From Sphagnum compactum (lineage: Eukaryota; Bryophyta; Sphagnopsida; Sphagnales): a stretch of DNA of 64,000 nt. A program made the position numbers and the translations under genes. The notes below the pieces were generated by a model. That model had not been told where the DNA came from. It searched no databases and saw only the letters and a program-made list of their open reading frames with translations. The stretch's first letter is position 1, and every line of letters begins with the position of its first letter. Shown here one piece after another: positions 21,561 to 35,360 of this stretch. The stretch spans positions 23,612,213-23,676,212 of the forward strand of contig OZ234493.1 of assembly GCA_965153455.1 (NCBI GenBank), read 5' to 3'.

Positions 21561-24500
21561 GAGCTAGGAGTCAGAATCGGCCCAGGCCAATTGGCTCCTT
21601 GGTGTTTAACAATTCCAATTCTACTGAAGCGACACCCCTGCTGAACAGTTGATTCAACATGAGAATTAGACAAGCAGTGGTTGATTCCAGTGTTGGTCGG
21701 GTATAGGTTTTCTGTTCAGGTCCAAGTACCTGGCCCGCTGAGTCTAGGTGGGTGAGGACCCACTACAAGACCCGCCCAGTAGGCGGAAAAATCTGACCCA
21801 GCCCCAACCTAGGAAAACTTATTAGACCTGGCAGAAGACCCAGCCTGGTGGATCTTAGTGTGTTTTTGCTTGGGGTTGGGTTTTAGATGTAGGGTGTAGG
21901 CTATGGTATAGGTTTGGGGGTTAAGGTTTTGGGGACCTGACTGCACTTTGTTTGTTTTGATCTTTATTTTATTTTCCTAGGACTACCATTAGTGGGTAGT
22001 TTGTGGAAGATATCAATTGTAACAAGTCACTCTGCCCCTTAGAATGGCAAGTTCAAACTCAAATTTGAAACATGAAAAGGTTTCTTGAAGCTCTCCAAAA
22101 ATGAACTCCAACACTTATGGTAGGAAGTGTGTTGTGAAGTTCCCAAAACATGAACTCACAATTGGTAAAATTGGAAATGTTTGTTGCAGCTCCCTGAAAA
22201 TGAACTTACAATGGCCTCCATGGCTCACAATGTGGGGCCAAATGTTCTCAGAATTCACACAGTTCACAGAAACACCCAGTGAACATACTTAAAAGGTGGG
22301 ACCGGATAAAAACTAAGTTCCAAAATTTGAACACATGGTTAACGAGAGCACCCTTGACCATTCCTCAAAACGTCGGACCAAAGAAAAACATCATTCTCTA
22401 GTCTTCTCTTTTATAAGGGGAGCCAATAAAGACCCTTTTTTTGCAATGAAAGAAACTTACACAAAGATGAGCTAAATATAAGTAATCAGGGTCGAAACTG
22501 TGAACCCAAAATCGACAACCTGATATTGCTTAGAACCACTAACCTTAGAATTGGTAGTCCAAAATATTGAACTTAACCTCAAAAATAAAAGGTTTTTTAA
22601 AACATTCCCTAAACTTGGAACTGCTGAATCGTCCATTTTATAGAATACATGAGATCTGGACCCCACAATTCTTTTTAAAAACCTCAACCCAACCCACACT
22701 GATGATTCTAACAATTGTCAATGTCATGGGTATTGGGTCTTTACCCTCTTCATGAATGAACATTTTGTGGACTTGGGATCCTTGTTCATTCTTTTTTTTT
22801 AAAATCTCTTCCCTTGACCCTCCTCCTGGTTGCAAAATCCCTGGGCGAGTATCAATACACATTCCAAGGGAAAACACCTGCAAGAAAATATCCATTCTTG
22901 TGCAGTTCATCCCCTTACTTGGCCGAGTTGTCCAAAGGAAAAAAAAAAGTCGAACCAAATTCCCCATGTAGGAGAAAAATTGGAACCATGTTTTGCCAAA
23001 GGGAGCTTGGTTACACTTTTTAAGGAAGTTACAATGCTTTAGAATTTTGGAAAGTTTTCACAATGAATAAATGTTTTATTCCCTTTTTCAAATTTTCATC
23101 CATTGTACCATTATTTTCAAAAAGTTCTTTCTTCAATTTTTAGTGCATTGAGAGTGCTGGTTACCTCAAGTTGTCCCAGCCACTTGAGTTGATCTCAAGA
23201 TCATACAGTTACTTAGGAAAGCAATTTTTTTACTCCAGACCTTCTACTTTCAGCAAGGCATTAATCTTTTCCAAACCAAGGAAAGGTTTAGCCCAAGTTA
23301 CCATAGATACCATGGATATCAAAAGGGTCATACTTTTATGGCACCCCTTGCCTGGGGGAATATTCCAGTTTCCGATGGTTCTTTGAAATCTTAAAGAACC
23401 TCCAGTGCCAGTTCTTTAAGTATTTCAAAATATTTAAATGTAATCAGCCATTTAACATACCAGAATAGAATGTTTAGTACCACTGTATGTCCTTGCAAAA
23501 AGAGCCCCACACATAAAGAGAGAGTTAAATCATACCACATGCTTGTGAGTCTGGGTTGGAGCCACAAACAGAGTGTTTTTCAAAGAAAACAAGCAGCTTA
23601 TGCCATAATGGTTTCGCCCCTTATGGTAACTTCAAAGTTCAAACTAGCAACACTTCAAATAGGAAATGTTTCATGAGTTTGCAAAAAAAAAAAAGAAGGA
23701 GCTCATAATCACAATACCTTACCCTAAGGTCAGTTTCATCATTAAATAATACTCAAAATAGTGAGATGGATTTTTATGAAAATATGAGGTGACATGTTGA
23801 AAATCATCATAATTATCATAGGCTACACTTTGAATAGTTTCGTTACTCATGTGAAAATATCATAGTAGATCATGGAAAATTCAATAATTTCAAAATTTAC
23901 AACCAAATTAAATTTTTGAAAAACATAATTATTCGTTTTGTCAATGTGGAAACTGACCTTAGGCTATGGTAACATTTCTCCAAATGTGGGACTAAATAAG
24001 CTCTTCGTTGTTCTCTAGTCTTTTCCTGATGGGCAGATGTAAGTGACCATGAAACGAATTCCTTTGCGGATGCACACATTGCATACCTGTAAGTTTTGTA
24101 ACAGGACATTTTGGATGCTACATCCTAAAGAAAGCACAAAGGGGGGCTGCTCTTTGGAGGTATATTAAAGGGAGGGACACCCATGTGGGACAACAACCTC
24201 TCCTCATATCTAGCATTACTCAGAGGAGGGCAGACTAAAAATATATCTTAGTTTTATAAGACAAAATGGGCAGCCCATGTGAAGAGCTTAAATTGCAAAG
24301 TAGAAGAATCTATGCATTGAACTATGGGTGGGGATTTTAGTGCCACAAAAAATTAAGGCCACTTGAAAGGCTTGGCAACAAATTTATGCATAGAAGAGTA
24401 GGAGTGGCACCAGATCATCTACTTTTCAACAAGGTTTGGATAATCTGTTTTGGCTCTTGAATAGCTTTTGAAAAATGTTTCAAAAGGAATGCACCTTTGA

Positions 24501-26439
24501 TAATGAAAGATCCAATATGCAATTTGCCCAATCCAAAATTCATAAATTTTTATGTTTCAACATAGTTGGATGCAAAAGGAACAAGGATTGTGAAGGGGGA
24601 AAATTCTTTTTCTACCCGTGGAATTCATTAAATCAAAATATGGTGTTTTTAATTTCATCCATGATTACAAACCTTCAAAACCTTACCAACAAAAGGACTA
24701 TGTAATCGATTTAGACTTTGCTTATGTCATTTAGTCATAGTCATGATTGTAATCATTTATACCATTTCAGACCTTTTTTATGACTATAGTCATTGATGAA
24801 TGGTCATGATTTTGAAAGGTCATGCTATCATCATCATAAACATACCAGGTTTCATAGGTTTATACAATTTCATGTGAAATCCAATTTTCATAGGTTTGTA
24901 CAAAAATTGCACATGAATTCCATGCTATGGTTAATATGAACAATATTTGTGTAGATGTTCAATATTTTGAATATTCAAACACATGAAATATTGTTTTTGA
25001 ATGACATACGTGAATGTTTATGTTTAATACACAAAAATTGCATAGTTCAATGAAAAATTAATTACATCATGATAATTGCACAAATTTAATTAAATTATAA
25101 ATCATATATACTTCACATCTAGAAATCATCATAAGTAGAAAAGACACATCATTTATAAAAAAGTAATATATACATTTTTCGTGCCATTTTTACCCTTTGA
25201 AACCCATGAATTTTTCATAAACATATTGTTTTATGATTTTTGCACATATTTTATTGAAATTTCACGACATTGGAAGTCTATGATGATGGTCATCAAATTT
25301 TGTAATACTAAATTCAACATTAATCATGGAAGATGCATCAAAGGGTTGAGATTTAATTTTTTAAATACAAAATATAAGTTTCTTAATTAAATTTTTATTG
25401 CCATGTGACAACCCAAGCAAAATTAAAAATTTATCATCCATTTATGAATTGCCAAATGACAACCTATTTCAAATTTAAAATTTTATTGACCACTTATGGG
25501 CTACCATATCACAACCAATCCTAGGTTACTTAAACTGAAAACAAACCTAGATTAAACTAAATAAGCTATATAAACAAAAAGTTTGAATAATCCATCGGTT
25601 GCAAGTGCGAAAACTTGAACCTTTTATTTTTATTTTGAAGGTTCAAGTCCTTAAACCTTTACACCACAACTTGTTATTTGTAATAGAATTAATTACTCAT
25701 CACAAAGATATAAACATTAACATATTTTAGCTAAGATTAACTTAAGCCACCTTAGGTTGACTTAAGTTGACTTAGGTTAACCTAAGTCACCCACCAGGTT
25801 TAACGAAGGCCTCCTTAGGCTATTGTAGATTAACCTAATATAACCTAAAACTATTTACATTAAACTAGGTTAAACTTAACTAAACCTAAAGACTAGACTT
25901 AAATTAAATTTAAAGGTCAAACCTAGGTTAATCTTGAAGGCTAAACCTAGGTTAAACTTAATTAGGCCCAATGTAAAAGTTATACCTAGATTAAACTTAA
26001 GCTAAATTTAAATTAAATATAACATCTTTGAAAAAAATTAATTACATAATTTTTTTTACTAATGATAAATCATAATGATGAACATATTGTTCTTAAATGC
26101 ATGCACCTTAGCAAAAAATTCTTTTCATATAAAATTTTCCTAGCCATTTGACATGTTCAAACTTCAATATGTTTTGTTATTTAATCAAACATTGATTTGA
26201 AGTCAAACTATGTGCTTTAATCACATAATTGTGAACCCCATGACATGACCTAGTCATGTAATCATAAGCATGATTAAGGATGTGAGTGCATGACTAAAGC
26301 TTAATTATATTCACAAAAATGTCCAAGTCTTGGATGTTGTCTTTTAGGACAATGATTATTTGGTTGCATCTCTTCCTTTTATGAAAGGTTTTACATGATA
26401 GGATTGGTGGACGAAGGGGTAATTAATGCCCAATTAGAA
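21561..26439. other. Intergenic sequence without a recognised gene
   Basis: No sustained coding frame is supported. Related short blocks (CCCCTTA-GGTAA/GCAAGTTCAAACT) recur near 22035 and 23615, suggesting decayed repeats. A perfect 8-bp hairpin GGTTCTTT/AAAGAACC lies near 23379-23401. From 24.7 kb onward the DNA is very AT-rich, with local TAGTCAT/ATGACTA palindromes. Confidence 0.45.
25740..26010. repeat. Low-complexity block rich in the palindrome AACCTAGGTT
   Basis: About ten irregular copies of TTAACCTAGGTTAA-like sequence and its fragments (CTTAGGTTGACTTAAG, AAACCTAGGTTAA) occur in 270 bases. The unit is self-complementary, so both strands read alike. There is no fixed period and no coding content. 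Confidence 0.6.
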
Positions 26440-27430
26440 TATTGGGAAAATATTCCTTGTTAGGTAACTAAATTGAATATTATGTTCATGTTTCAAATTT
26501 CCCTTGAAGAAGTTTAAATTGCCATTCTTGCCTGGTCTTGTGGCAAAACTCTTAGCCATGTGATGGGGTTGGCCATGGTTTTCCTAGAGAACTTAGAAGT
26601 TATTTGCCCTACCTTTCTAAATGCATTTTCCACCATGCGTGAGGAGGGCATAACCTTAAAATTGATCAACAAATGACTAATTACCCTAATGCCAAAATTG
26701 AGGGATTGAAAATTTGAAATTGGGAATTAGAGGTCCATTATTCTCTTGGGAAACATCTACAAGGTATTTTGAAAAATTGTTGGCCACAAGAATACAACTA
26801 TATATTATTTGCTTGAAAATTAATCCCAACCAAATATCATTTGTGATTGGGCGGTGCATTTTGGATAACAATTTATTAGCTAGCTTCCTCCACAATTAAA
26901 ATTAAAGGTGAGCATGGTCCTTCTTTCTCATGCAGTAAAACAAGGATGCCCCCTTGTTTCTTATCTTTTCATTCTTGCCATTAATGTCCTTGGTTATGTC
27001 CTAGAAAATCCTAGATAGAATATTTAAAGTTTAATTTTTCTAAATGGTGGGATTTTATGGGACCAATCATGTGTGGATGACATGGCTCTATACCTCTAGG
27101 GATTTGTAATTAACTTGGACTAAGTCAAAACTGCCTTATATTATTTTGCAAAGCTTTTGGGGGTAAAATAAATTGGGGTAAGTCAATAATAGTCTAAACT
27201 ACCAATCACCAAAAAGTTTGGGATTGGGGTCTAAGTGATGGGTTGCTTTGGCTCCTTGAAGGTAGAGTGGTCAAATATTTGGGTATCCAATTAAAGTTCC
27301 GCCTCCTTCATGAAGCTAATTCCGATTAGCTAATTGATATTTTCTTTGAAAGCCAAACTAATAGTTTGGGCTAGATGAATGAAAGCAGAATCAAGTATAC
27401 ATTTCGGGATTCTTATTAGCATAATGGATT
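26440..27430 (+). pseudogene. Decayed LINE (non-LTR) reverse-transcriptase fragment
   Basis: Across many stops and shifts the plus strand carries the RT motif order of plant L1-type elements: a region like GITLKLINK-LITLMPK (26640-26700), RSIILLGNIYK (26730-26770), GRCILDN (about 26850), then VKQGCPLVSYLFILAINVL (26935-27000), the catalytic box as C-V-D-D-M (27070-27085; usually F-A-D-D), and a KYLGIQLKFR block near 27270-27300. The endonuclease and 3' end are not seen. The element is long dead. Family identification rests on motif order. Confidence 0.7.
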
Positions 27431-30400
27431 TGGTAGTCATCACATAAGCCTTGAAGTATTAAATTTTAAAATGTTATTTATTTCAATGATTAATATGAAC
27501 ATATTTTGATTTATGATAATGATATTGAAGAACCATATGTTAAATATGCATTTCAATAGATTCTAAATAATACATGTCTCTGTGCAAATAGATGAAAAAA
27601 TGTTTCTATTTTCTTGATTAATGGAAGCCTAATAAATATTTATGTATTCTCAATTTTTTGAATTGAAAATACATAATATGTCAAACTTATACTGTAAAAA
27701 TAATTTTGAGCACCATATTCATTAGTAGTTTCAAAAATACTTCTTACATTTATTATGATATTAAAAAAATTCAAACTTTGGATACAACTTACTAAAACAT
27801 TCAACAAACAAACAAAGTTAATACATTCAACTAATCTTTTCACTTTCATTGAAAAGTTCAACCTTGGAGTGGATCGTTCCAAATAGGTTATTGAACATCT
27901 TTAATTTGGCATAATTCTAGGTCACAAAAGGTGGTCACCTTCATCTGGCTCACCTTCAACAACAACCTCTTAGTGGGCACTTGGCTTGGTGCATGAGTAT
28001 TGATCCTTTACTTGCAACACTCAAATTTTGGAATCCCCTTAACATGGGGTATTTTAATGCAAAAGAAAAATGATGAAAATTGAAATATTTCACCATGCAA
28101 AAATATAATCTAAAAAACCTCCTCCAAAAGAAACCAAAATCCTTCAAGATATCATAATTCTATAACTAATCTCAAGTTTCAACACAAGCCAAAATATCAT
28201 CTTTCAAAAATCTTGATATAAAAATAGACCTATTACCTAAGGGCCAAAATCCCTTAAGCTATTATACTCTACAATGAATCTAAACATAATATCCTTGCCT
28301 TCGTAGGCAAGGCCAACAAAACTTAATGTCAAACCATGGCTTGTGTTCCTTGGTGTGCTTTGGAAACTTAAGAAACAATTTGTGTACAATGTTTTTATGT
28401 GTTTGATTTTGTTAGTTTTGATAGTGAATTGGATGTTGATTTAATAATGCACAAAAACATTATCACTAATTTGGTTTTTTCCACATCATGATTAATATAA
28501 AAAACAAGATCAAATGTCTTGATAAACATACCAAATAATTAAAAATATATTTTTGAAATAGATCCAAATGGTTTGACAATGAACACTTTTGAGCACAAAC
28601 CTAGTTTACATGTTGATAATAACTAAATGAAATTTTTAATTCAAGTTCAAATAAACTATGAACCAAATATCCAATTTAATTCTACAAATGCGGAAGATGT
28701 TGTTGAACACATGTTATAACTTATTGTTATCAAAATTTGAATGATTGTGCACCATAGGTCTAAAAATTTCCAAACCACCTTAGTGCATTTGTATTCATGA
28801 AAATTTTCTAATCAAGCATTTTTGGCAAAAAATTACAACTTGGCAAAATGTTTTCCAAAAAATGAAAAAATGGATTTTGTGATTTTTAGGACATTTTGCC
28901 ATTTTTTGAAATTAAAAAATAAAAATAACCACATTTAAACCTAGGCACTTCCTAGGTCACCACTTGTAATATTTCTGTAAAACTTCTACATTTCACCTTG
29001 GATAGTTGCCATTTAATGTTAATTAATGCTAGAGATCCTTTCTAGTGGACTTGAAAATTTGAAAAAATTTACCTTGTTTCCAATGTTACAAAAATTGCAC
29101 ACCCAATTTTTTTTAGAAATCTAACTCTTGATTTTTAAGTGATGAAAACATTAAAAAATCAATAACTTCTACATTATAGGTTTAAATGTTAAAAAATTTC
29201 CTAAGAGTACCCTAGTCATCAATAGTTTCCAAAAGGTACTAGGAACAAAGCTAAGGACCCATGGTTTGGGAAATTTCAATGTGAAAAAATAAAATACAAA
29301 CAAACTACCTTTGTTCACAATAAGATTGATTCAAACTACTAATATGATGATATAATATTTTCCATATGAACAATAATTACATCTTGTAGGGGGAGAAAAA
29401 AAATTCAACGTTTTTAAAAATTAAATTGTGAATATTGATTATGAATTTTTTTTAAATGACATGCTTGATATATATATGACTAGTTTTACAACTTTTCATG
29501 CCATATTTGCCAAAACAAAGTTATTTACTATCTATTTTGCAACCTTTAAATTTTCCTTTTATATATTTATGAAATTTTATACATTTTGGATATAACATTT
29601 GTCCCTTTTTTGTGTTAGAAAATGAAACCCACACTTTGACACCTGAGGTTCCATAAGAAAAATATGTTTATGTTTTTGCATAATCAATTTCATTAGAAAA
29701 TACATGTAGAGATGTTTCATTGTACTTTTGGCATTCAATTTTAGTTATTTTTGCACCATTTAACCAACTTGAACAACAAATATTAATCCCTTTTTTTCAA
29801 TTTGTCGAACTATAGATCTACAAAGTTGTCAAAATGATTTTTTAAATTCTAGTTTCCAAGTTATTTTGATTTGAGTAATCAGAAAAACATTTTGATAAAC
29901 AAAATTTGTTATTTTGATCGACTTAATTGAGATATTAGTCTTTGTTTGATTTGATAAGGAAGTTTGTATATATTTTTAATAATAATGATTGAATGAATAA
30001 TGAACTTTCTTCCATTCAACATCACCTAAAATCAAGGGAACACCAAAATCCAATATAGATATAGCAAAAAATATATATACAAAACAAAGAAAGACTGTGA
30101 TGTGCTTCATTTGTATAGAAACAAAATGGAATTACAAATATTGAAAAATTTGATTAAAAAAAAAGTAATTTGAATGATGCCAAAATCTTTTAGTGTTTCT
30201 AATCATGTAACATTTAAGTTAATCAAAAGGTAGGTGGTGATGGACTAGATCTCTCCTTGGAATTCTATTTTTGAACATCTTGGAATCATCAGGCTTGACA
30301 GATACAACATCCCATACACCCAATTTTTAAATAATCCTTTGCCACATAAAAATTAAACACAACTTTCACAAATTTATCTAGATTCCCTTTCCTTGAAACA

Positions 30401-33400
30401 TTCCCAAAATGTGTCATTCCCTAGAATGTTTCTCATTTCAATTCCTAAAATTTGGACCTTCCCAAACTACAACAAAAAATTGATCACCCCATTTTTTATT
30501 TTTTTAAATGGCAAAACATACCCTCACACATTTTCAACACCCTGAACCATAAACAAGTCAGTGATAGGACCTTGTAAGATCTCCAAAAAATATGACTTGT
30601 TAAAGCCCTATTCCATTCAACATTCCTTACTTTCCATTCATCATTTCTTCATTACCACACCCATGATTTTATATAAAAATTTGTCTAAATATTTTTAGGC
30701 TTTATAGATGTAATGCAAATGTTTTTAAAAACCTAATTACTTCTAAACAAAAACACAATTTGTTTCAAAGACACCTCCTTTGCTTGCAACAAAACCACAT
30801 AAAAAAATAAAAATAGAACATTTAACTTTTCTTTCTTGGTGAACTCCATTGTTCTTGAAGATCCAAAACCACCTCCTTAAATATTCTTTTTGATCATATC
30901 TCCTAGAGGAACAACACGCACCACACAACACCAAAAATTAACAGCAAACCTAGTGCCCACATTCCTTTCCTACATGCATTAATTAGATGTCCATAACTTA
31001 CAAAACATAAAAAGAAAACAAAAACACTTCTATTTTGAAAAACAAAATGCACTCCCTTGCTAACCTCTTTTGTTAACCATGTTTATAATGACTTAAACCA
31101 ACAATAACCTATCACAAACTAGGGCACTTTATGTTTCCCCTTTTTTATTTTCCTTTCAAGTCTCCTTTAGGTCACACATGGTTGACAAATCAACTCCTTA
31201 TTTTTTATTATGCAATTACTAAGTAATATCATGCCTTGCTTTTTATGAGTTTGAAAATGAAACTATAATGATATCAATAATATTTTGAGTTTTGATGTTC
31301 CTTATCACTGTATTTAGAAAAAGTTTCAGCAACACTTTTGAAACGAGTAAAAGTTTTTGTTTTTATTTATAAAAAATTTATAAGTACTTTAGATGGTATT
31401 TTACTTGTTTTTTTTAATTTGATAATTAATTGTGTAGTTGTAATTTATGACTTTTCAAAGTTCAAGAGCATGATTCCTAAAGGGGCCACAACAATTAGGA
31501 ATACAAAATCATAATGATTTTCACCTATTTTTATTTCAGTAAAAACTTAAGGCCATATACTTTGAAATGCAATGGATAAACATGAAATAATAATAATCTA
31601 TGGTTGTGAAAATATTTAAAGGAAAGGGCCTAGGAATATTATTTGGCCAATTTTTGTTCCTTACCATTCCTTGAGGTTGTTCCTAGTGGTACCACCCAAT
31701 CATACTTTCACCCGACTACTAATAGCAACCTACCTAGACCAATCAAACTATCTAGTTAATAAGAAATTGAAAGCATGCAACATATACAATTTTACTATAT
31801 ATACTAGATTGATCCAAGGCTCCTATAGAGCTTTAAAAGTTGTGCATTTGTTCAGGGTCGTAGGTGTAGTTTTGAAGTGGATTCCTTGGATTTGGTTGTT
31901 GTACCTAATCCAAAGTTTTCAGGTGAAGGCCACATCCAGAACACATTAGTGAAGATGCTCTTACAAAAAAATAAAATTTATTGGTGTGGTCATGGTGGTG
32001 GGCACACACATAGACAACACATTGTCGCAAGAGAGCATCCAAGAAGTTTCTTCACGTCCTATATATTCCAGATAAAATAGGGTGTTCCACCTAGTGCACA
32101 CCCTATATACTAGGAGCAATACCTAAGGAACAAATTTTGGAAAGTAAATTGTAATAGAAAAACACTCCAATTGGTAATTGAAAAACCCTAGAAATTGGGT
32201 TTTATTTGTGCTTAAAATGGATTCTAAAGTAGCCACCACCACCATTGAACGTCAAAACTTATGCCTTTTGTCATTTTTTGGTCACATAATGCATTATATG
32301 TGTATAATATTATTGTTGTTATATTGTTTTTTGATCACAAAAAATCATACGTTATTCTCGCCACCTATTTTGAACTTGTTTAACATCACCACCAACCTTA
32401 GTTCTTTTGCATAACAGAATACATAACACACCAAATATGTGCCTTCTCCTTGAGGTTTTCTTCTATTGATTACAATAGCTAGTACCTACTGCTTTTTATT
32501 TACAACTTTTAGTTCTTATGTGGAGTCCCAATTTCACTTTTGTGAAAAACTCACAACAACAACAAAAACAATAATTTATAATGAGTCTTTTTGGTTACTA
32601 CCAAAATCCACCACTTTCCCAAAAATTCAATGTTTTCCTTGTTCTTTTTGGCCATGACTTATGGAGACTTTATGGCAAACTAGCTATAATGCATGTTTTA
32701 GTAAGCCCTAGCTAGGTTGCAAGTGAGGTGGGAAATCTCCCAACATCACCCCTTTTTGCAAACCCTCCTCTCATTCTTGCTTCTAAACTACAATTTTGCC
32801 TAAAAAACACCACCGACCCCATAACCACAAGAAAATTGTATTGTACTTTAAAAGTTTGATCAATTGTTGTACCAAATTAGTCTACATGGTTGTTTACTTG
32901 CCTTTGTAAAAAGACCTTTGATCAAAAGCTAGTCAAGTAAAAAGGAAGGGCCTCTACTTGTTTTCACTCAATCATTTTTTTTGCCACCATGACCAAGCTT
33001 TTAAAACTAGATCACAATGGATTGTTTTGCAAAAACCCAACAATCATTAACTCATTGATTGGAATAATCTCCCACAAACACAAATTTTAAAATTTCCTTA
33101 CTTTTTGATATTCATGAAAATATATATATATGTATACACATATATGCTACACCCTTAGCCAAAATGTTTTCAAAGTTTGAGTTTCCAAGTGGATGGACTC
33201 CTTCGAATTCAAGCTCTTTAAAATGCCTTTGGGTTGGGAAGACAATAACACCTTAGTTATTAACCTTTTGGTTGACCACTAATGACCGACCATTGTGCTC
33301 AATGATCTCCTAGTAGTAAAACAACTTATGGAGATTTGTCAACATCTTTAGGTGTAAAAAAACAACAAAAGTAGCAGCTTTTCCCAGCCCACGTACCCAC

Positions 33401-33796
33401 CAATTCAAAACATTGAGTCAACGTTCCAATCCAAACTTGTTATACTATTATTCTATTTATTTTTTTCCAATTTGGAGTTCATTCCTAGAGATGAAACAAA
33501 AGCTCCACAAAAAAATGCAAGGGCAACTTACAATTCTGGACACATGACATATTTGACACATTTTGGACTTTGACTAATCACAATTGAATTTTTATAAATT
33601 TGGCTCCAATTGCTCACTGTTAGAATATAATTCTAATTTTTAGATTGTAAGTTATTCCCAAGGAAATATTAGGGACAAAGAAAAATATTAAAAATGTTAA
33701 ATTTGTTAGAAGTCCGACCTCTGATTTAAATTCATCAAACTGTTAGTATTTATAACATTACTATTTGGTAACTAACTTCATCAAATGTCGTAGATA
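27431..33796. other. AT-rich intergenic stretch, no gene recognised
   Basis: More than 6 kb without a supportable coding region. Short open frames such as 31671-31949 and 32178-32414 show no recognisable domain. TA microsatellites occur near 33120-33130. A minus-strand stretch near 30250-30620 has a faintly protein-like composition that I could not identify. Confidence 0.45.
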
Positions 33797-34066
33797 CAAA
33801 TTGAACTTGGTGGCCACTAGGTTGTTAAAACATTGATACTGATTTCTCCAAGAGTCTTAAGAATAAAAATTCAACTATTAAAAAAAAAATTAAAACCTTA
33901 AAGGACAACTTTAATTTGAAGGATAATTTGAAACTAATTGAACCTACTGGCCATTAGGTTGTCAAAACACATGTACTAATTTCTCTAAGAGTTTTGAAAC
34001 AAAATGTCCAATATTAAATTTTTTTTTTAATACAAACCTTAAAGGGCAATCTAAATTTGTCAAGTC
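33797..34066. repeat. 137-bp tandem duplication
   Basis: Two degenerate units spaced 137 bases share AATTGAAC-T, TGGCCA-TAGGTTGT-AAAACA, TACT-ATTTCTC-AAGAGT and ACCTTAAAGG-CAA. The first runs about 33797-33928 and the second 33934-34060. Confidence 0.65.
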
Positions 34067-34384
34067 CTCCTAATATTAGAAGTTTTATGATTGTTCTAGT
34101 GTAATATGCAACAATATCAGCACCATTACGAAATAAAAAATTGAGTGGCCAACATCATTTTCTCCTTTTTAGAGTTACAAACGTCACGTATTCTGCAAAA
34201 ATGATCCAAACCAAATGCACACAAAAGTCAATACCAAAAAATGAGGGCATATCAAAACATAAAACAATATATAAAAGTAATAAAAAATGGAAAAAAAAAA
34301 GAAAAAAAGGAAATGGAATTATTCAGATTGCATACCTAAAGGGGGCTGGTTATTGCAAACATCGCCATTATCATTATCCATATA

Positions 34385-35350
34385 CTAGAAAAACCAAAAA
34401 TAATTTTTCAAAGAAGAACTTGAATGAGGTTTAGAATATTTGACCATAAAGTCATAATGAACTTGAACTGTTTTGGCCAATGGGAATCCAACCAAGGGTG
34501 GCCATAAATGCAATGCCAGGTCCAACCATTGCACCTTATTCTTTGACAACATTTATCTCCTGAATTATTCAATAAAAAAACTAGTGGGTGCAAATTCTTT
34601 AAGGTGTACCAAAATCTTGTCACAGTATCACCCTTTTCTATCTTTTTTACCTAGTCCTTTTTTTATCATGTAAAGACACATTTATGGATGATTATGATGG
34701 AATTTAAAATTATAATAGTGTAAAATATAGTCATTCTGAAATTTTTGACAACTTTTGATTTAGTATTTTTTATGGGGATCCAAATATAGGGTAACAAAGG
34801 ATTGTAGTAAGGACTAAGCCCTTTTCATCTTGTGTGGTACACCTTAAAGGATTTTCACCCTAGTCCATTTTGGATTCCAAAGTGCCTTGTAGGGTTCATT
34901 GTCAATCAACAATGTTTGATCCTCCTTCCCATAAGGTTACCCATAGCAAACACAATACACACATTTCAAATCCATTAAATAATAATGGGATTCCGATGAA
35001 ATTTCACCAGACGTTTTGGAGTAGTGTTCACATCCCCAAATGAAAACAAATAGATCCAAGAAATTTTCAAGCATGATCATGGGAAGAACTTCCAGCACAT
35101 CTTCAAGTTTCATTCAAGACCAAATTGCAATGTGAAACTTTTGAAATGCTTTAGTAAGAAAAATCTCCACTCTAGCTATGACTTCCACTTTGGTCTTGTC
35201 AACATTTCTTCCAATCATTCTAGCATTCCCTTGAAGAACAACCAAAGGTGGGAAATAACACAACACGCCATTGATGTTCAGAATGAATAATTTTTTAGGT
35301 TCAAGAGGCAACGAACGTAGGTGCGAACACATTGAACTGCCTTTGACCAT
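34385..35350 (-). pseudogene. FCP1/NIF-type (HAD superfamily) phosphatase gene relic
   Basis: Minus-strand frame 35350-35114 reads LEPKKLFILNINGVLCYFPP. This matches the start of an FCP1-homology/NIF phosphatase domain, where D-x-D (here N-I-N) is the catalytic Asp pair, so both catalytic Asp positions read Asn. It goes on through FLTKAFQKFHIAIW, a stop at 35114, KLEDVLEVLPMIM, YGKEDQTLLIDNEP (the C-terminal DDEP-like loop) and NPKW. After the 34586-34860 insertion it resumes with MLSKNKVQWLDLA and ends near 34385. Such proteins include TIM50-like and CTD-phosphatase-like plant proteins. Stops, the Asp losses and the insertion show a pseudogene, perhaps a transposon-carried or retroposed copy. 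Confidence 0.65.
34586..34860. mobile_element. 275-bp MITE inserted in the phosphatase relic
   Basis: 26-bp inverted ends (GGGTG-AAAT-CTTTAAGGTGTACCA, about two mismatches) lie at 34586-34611 and 34835-34860. Both flanks carry TAGT (34582-34585 and 34861-34864). Removing the element with one TAGT joins the phosphatase frame on the minus strand without a shift (K-W-T-S-F-F), which independently supports these boundaries. It has no coding capacity. A 4-bp (or 3-bp CTA) duplication with GGG ends does not settle the superfamily; a PIF/Harbinger-like origin is one option. Confidence 0.75.
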
Positions 35351-35360
35351 TGCAACTAGC

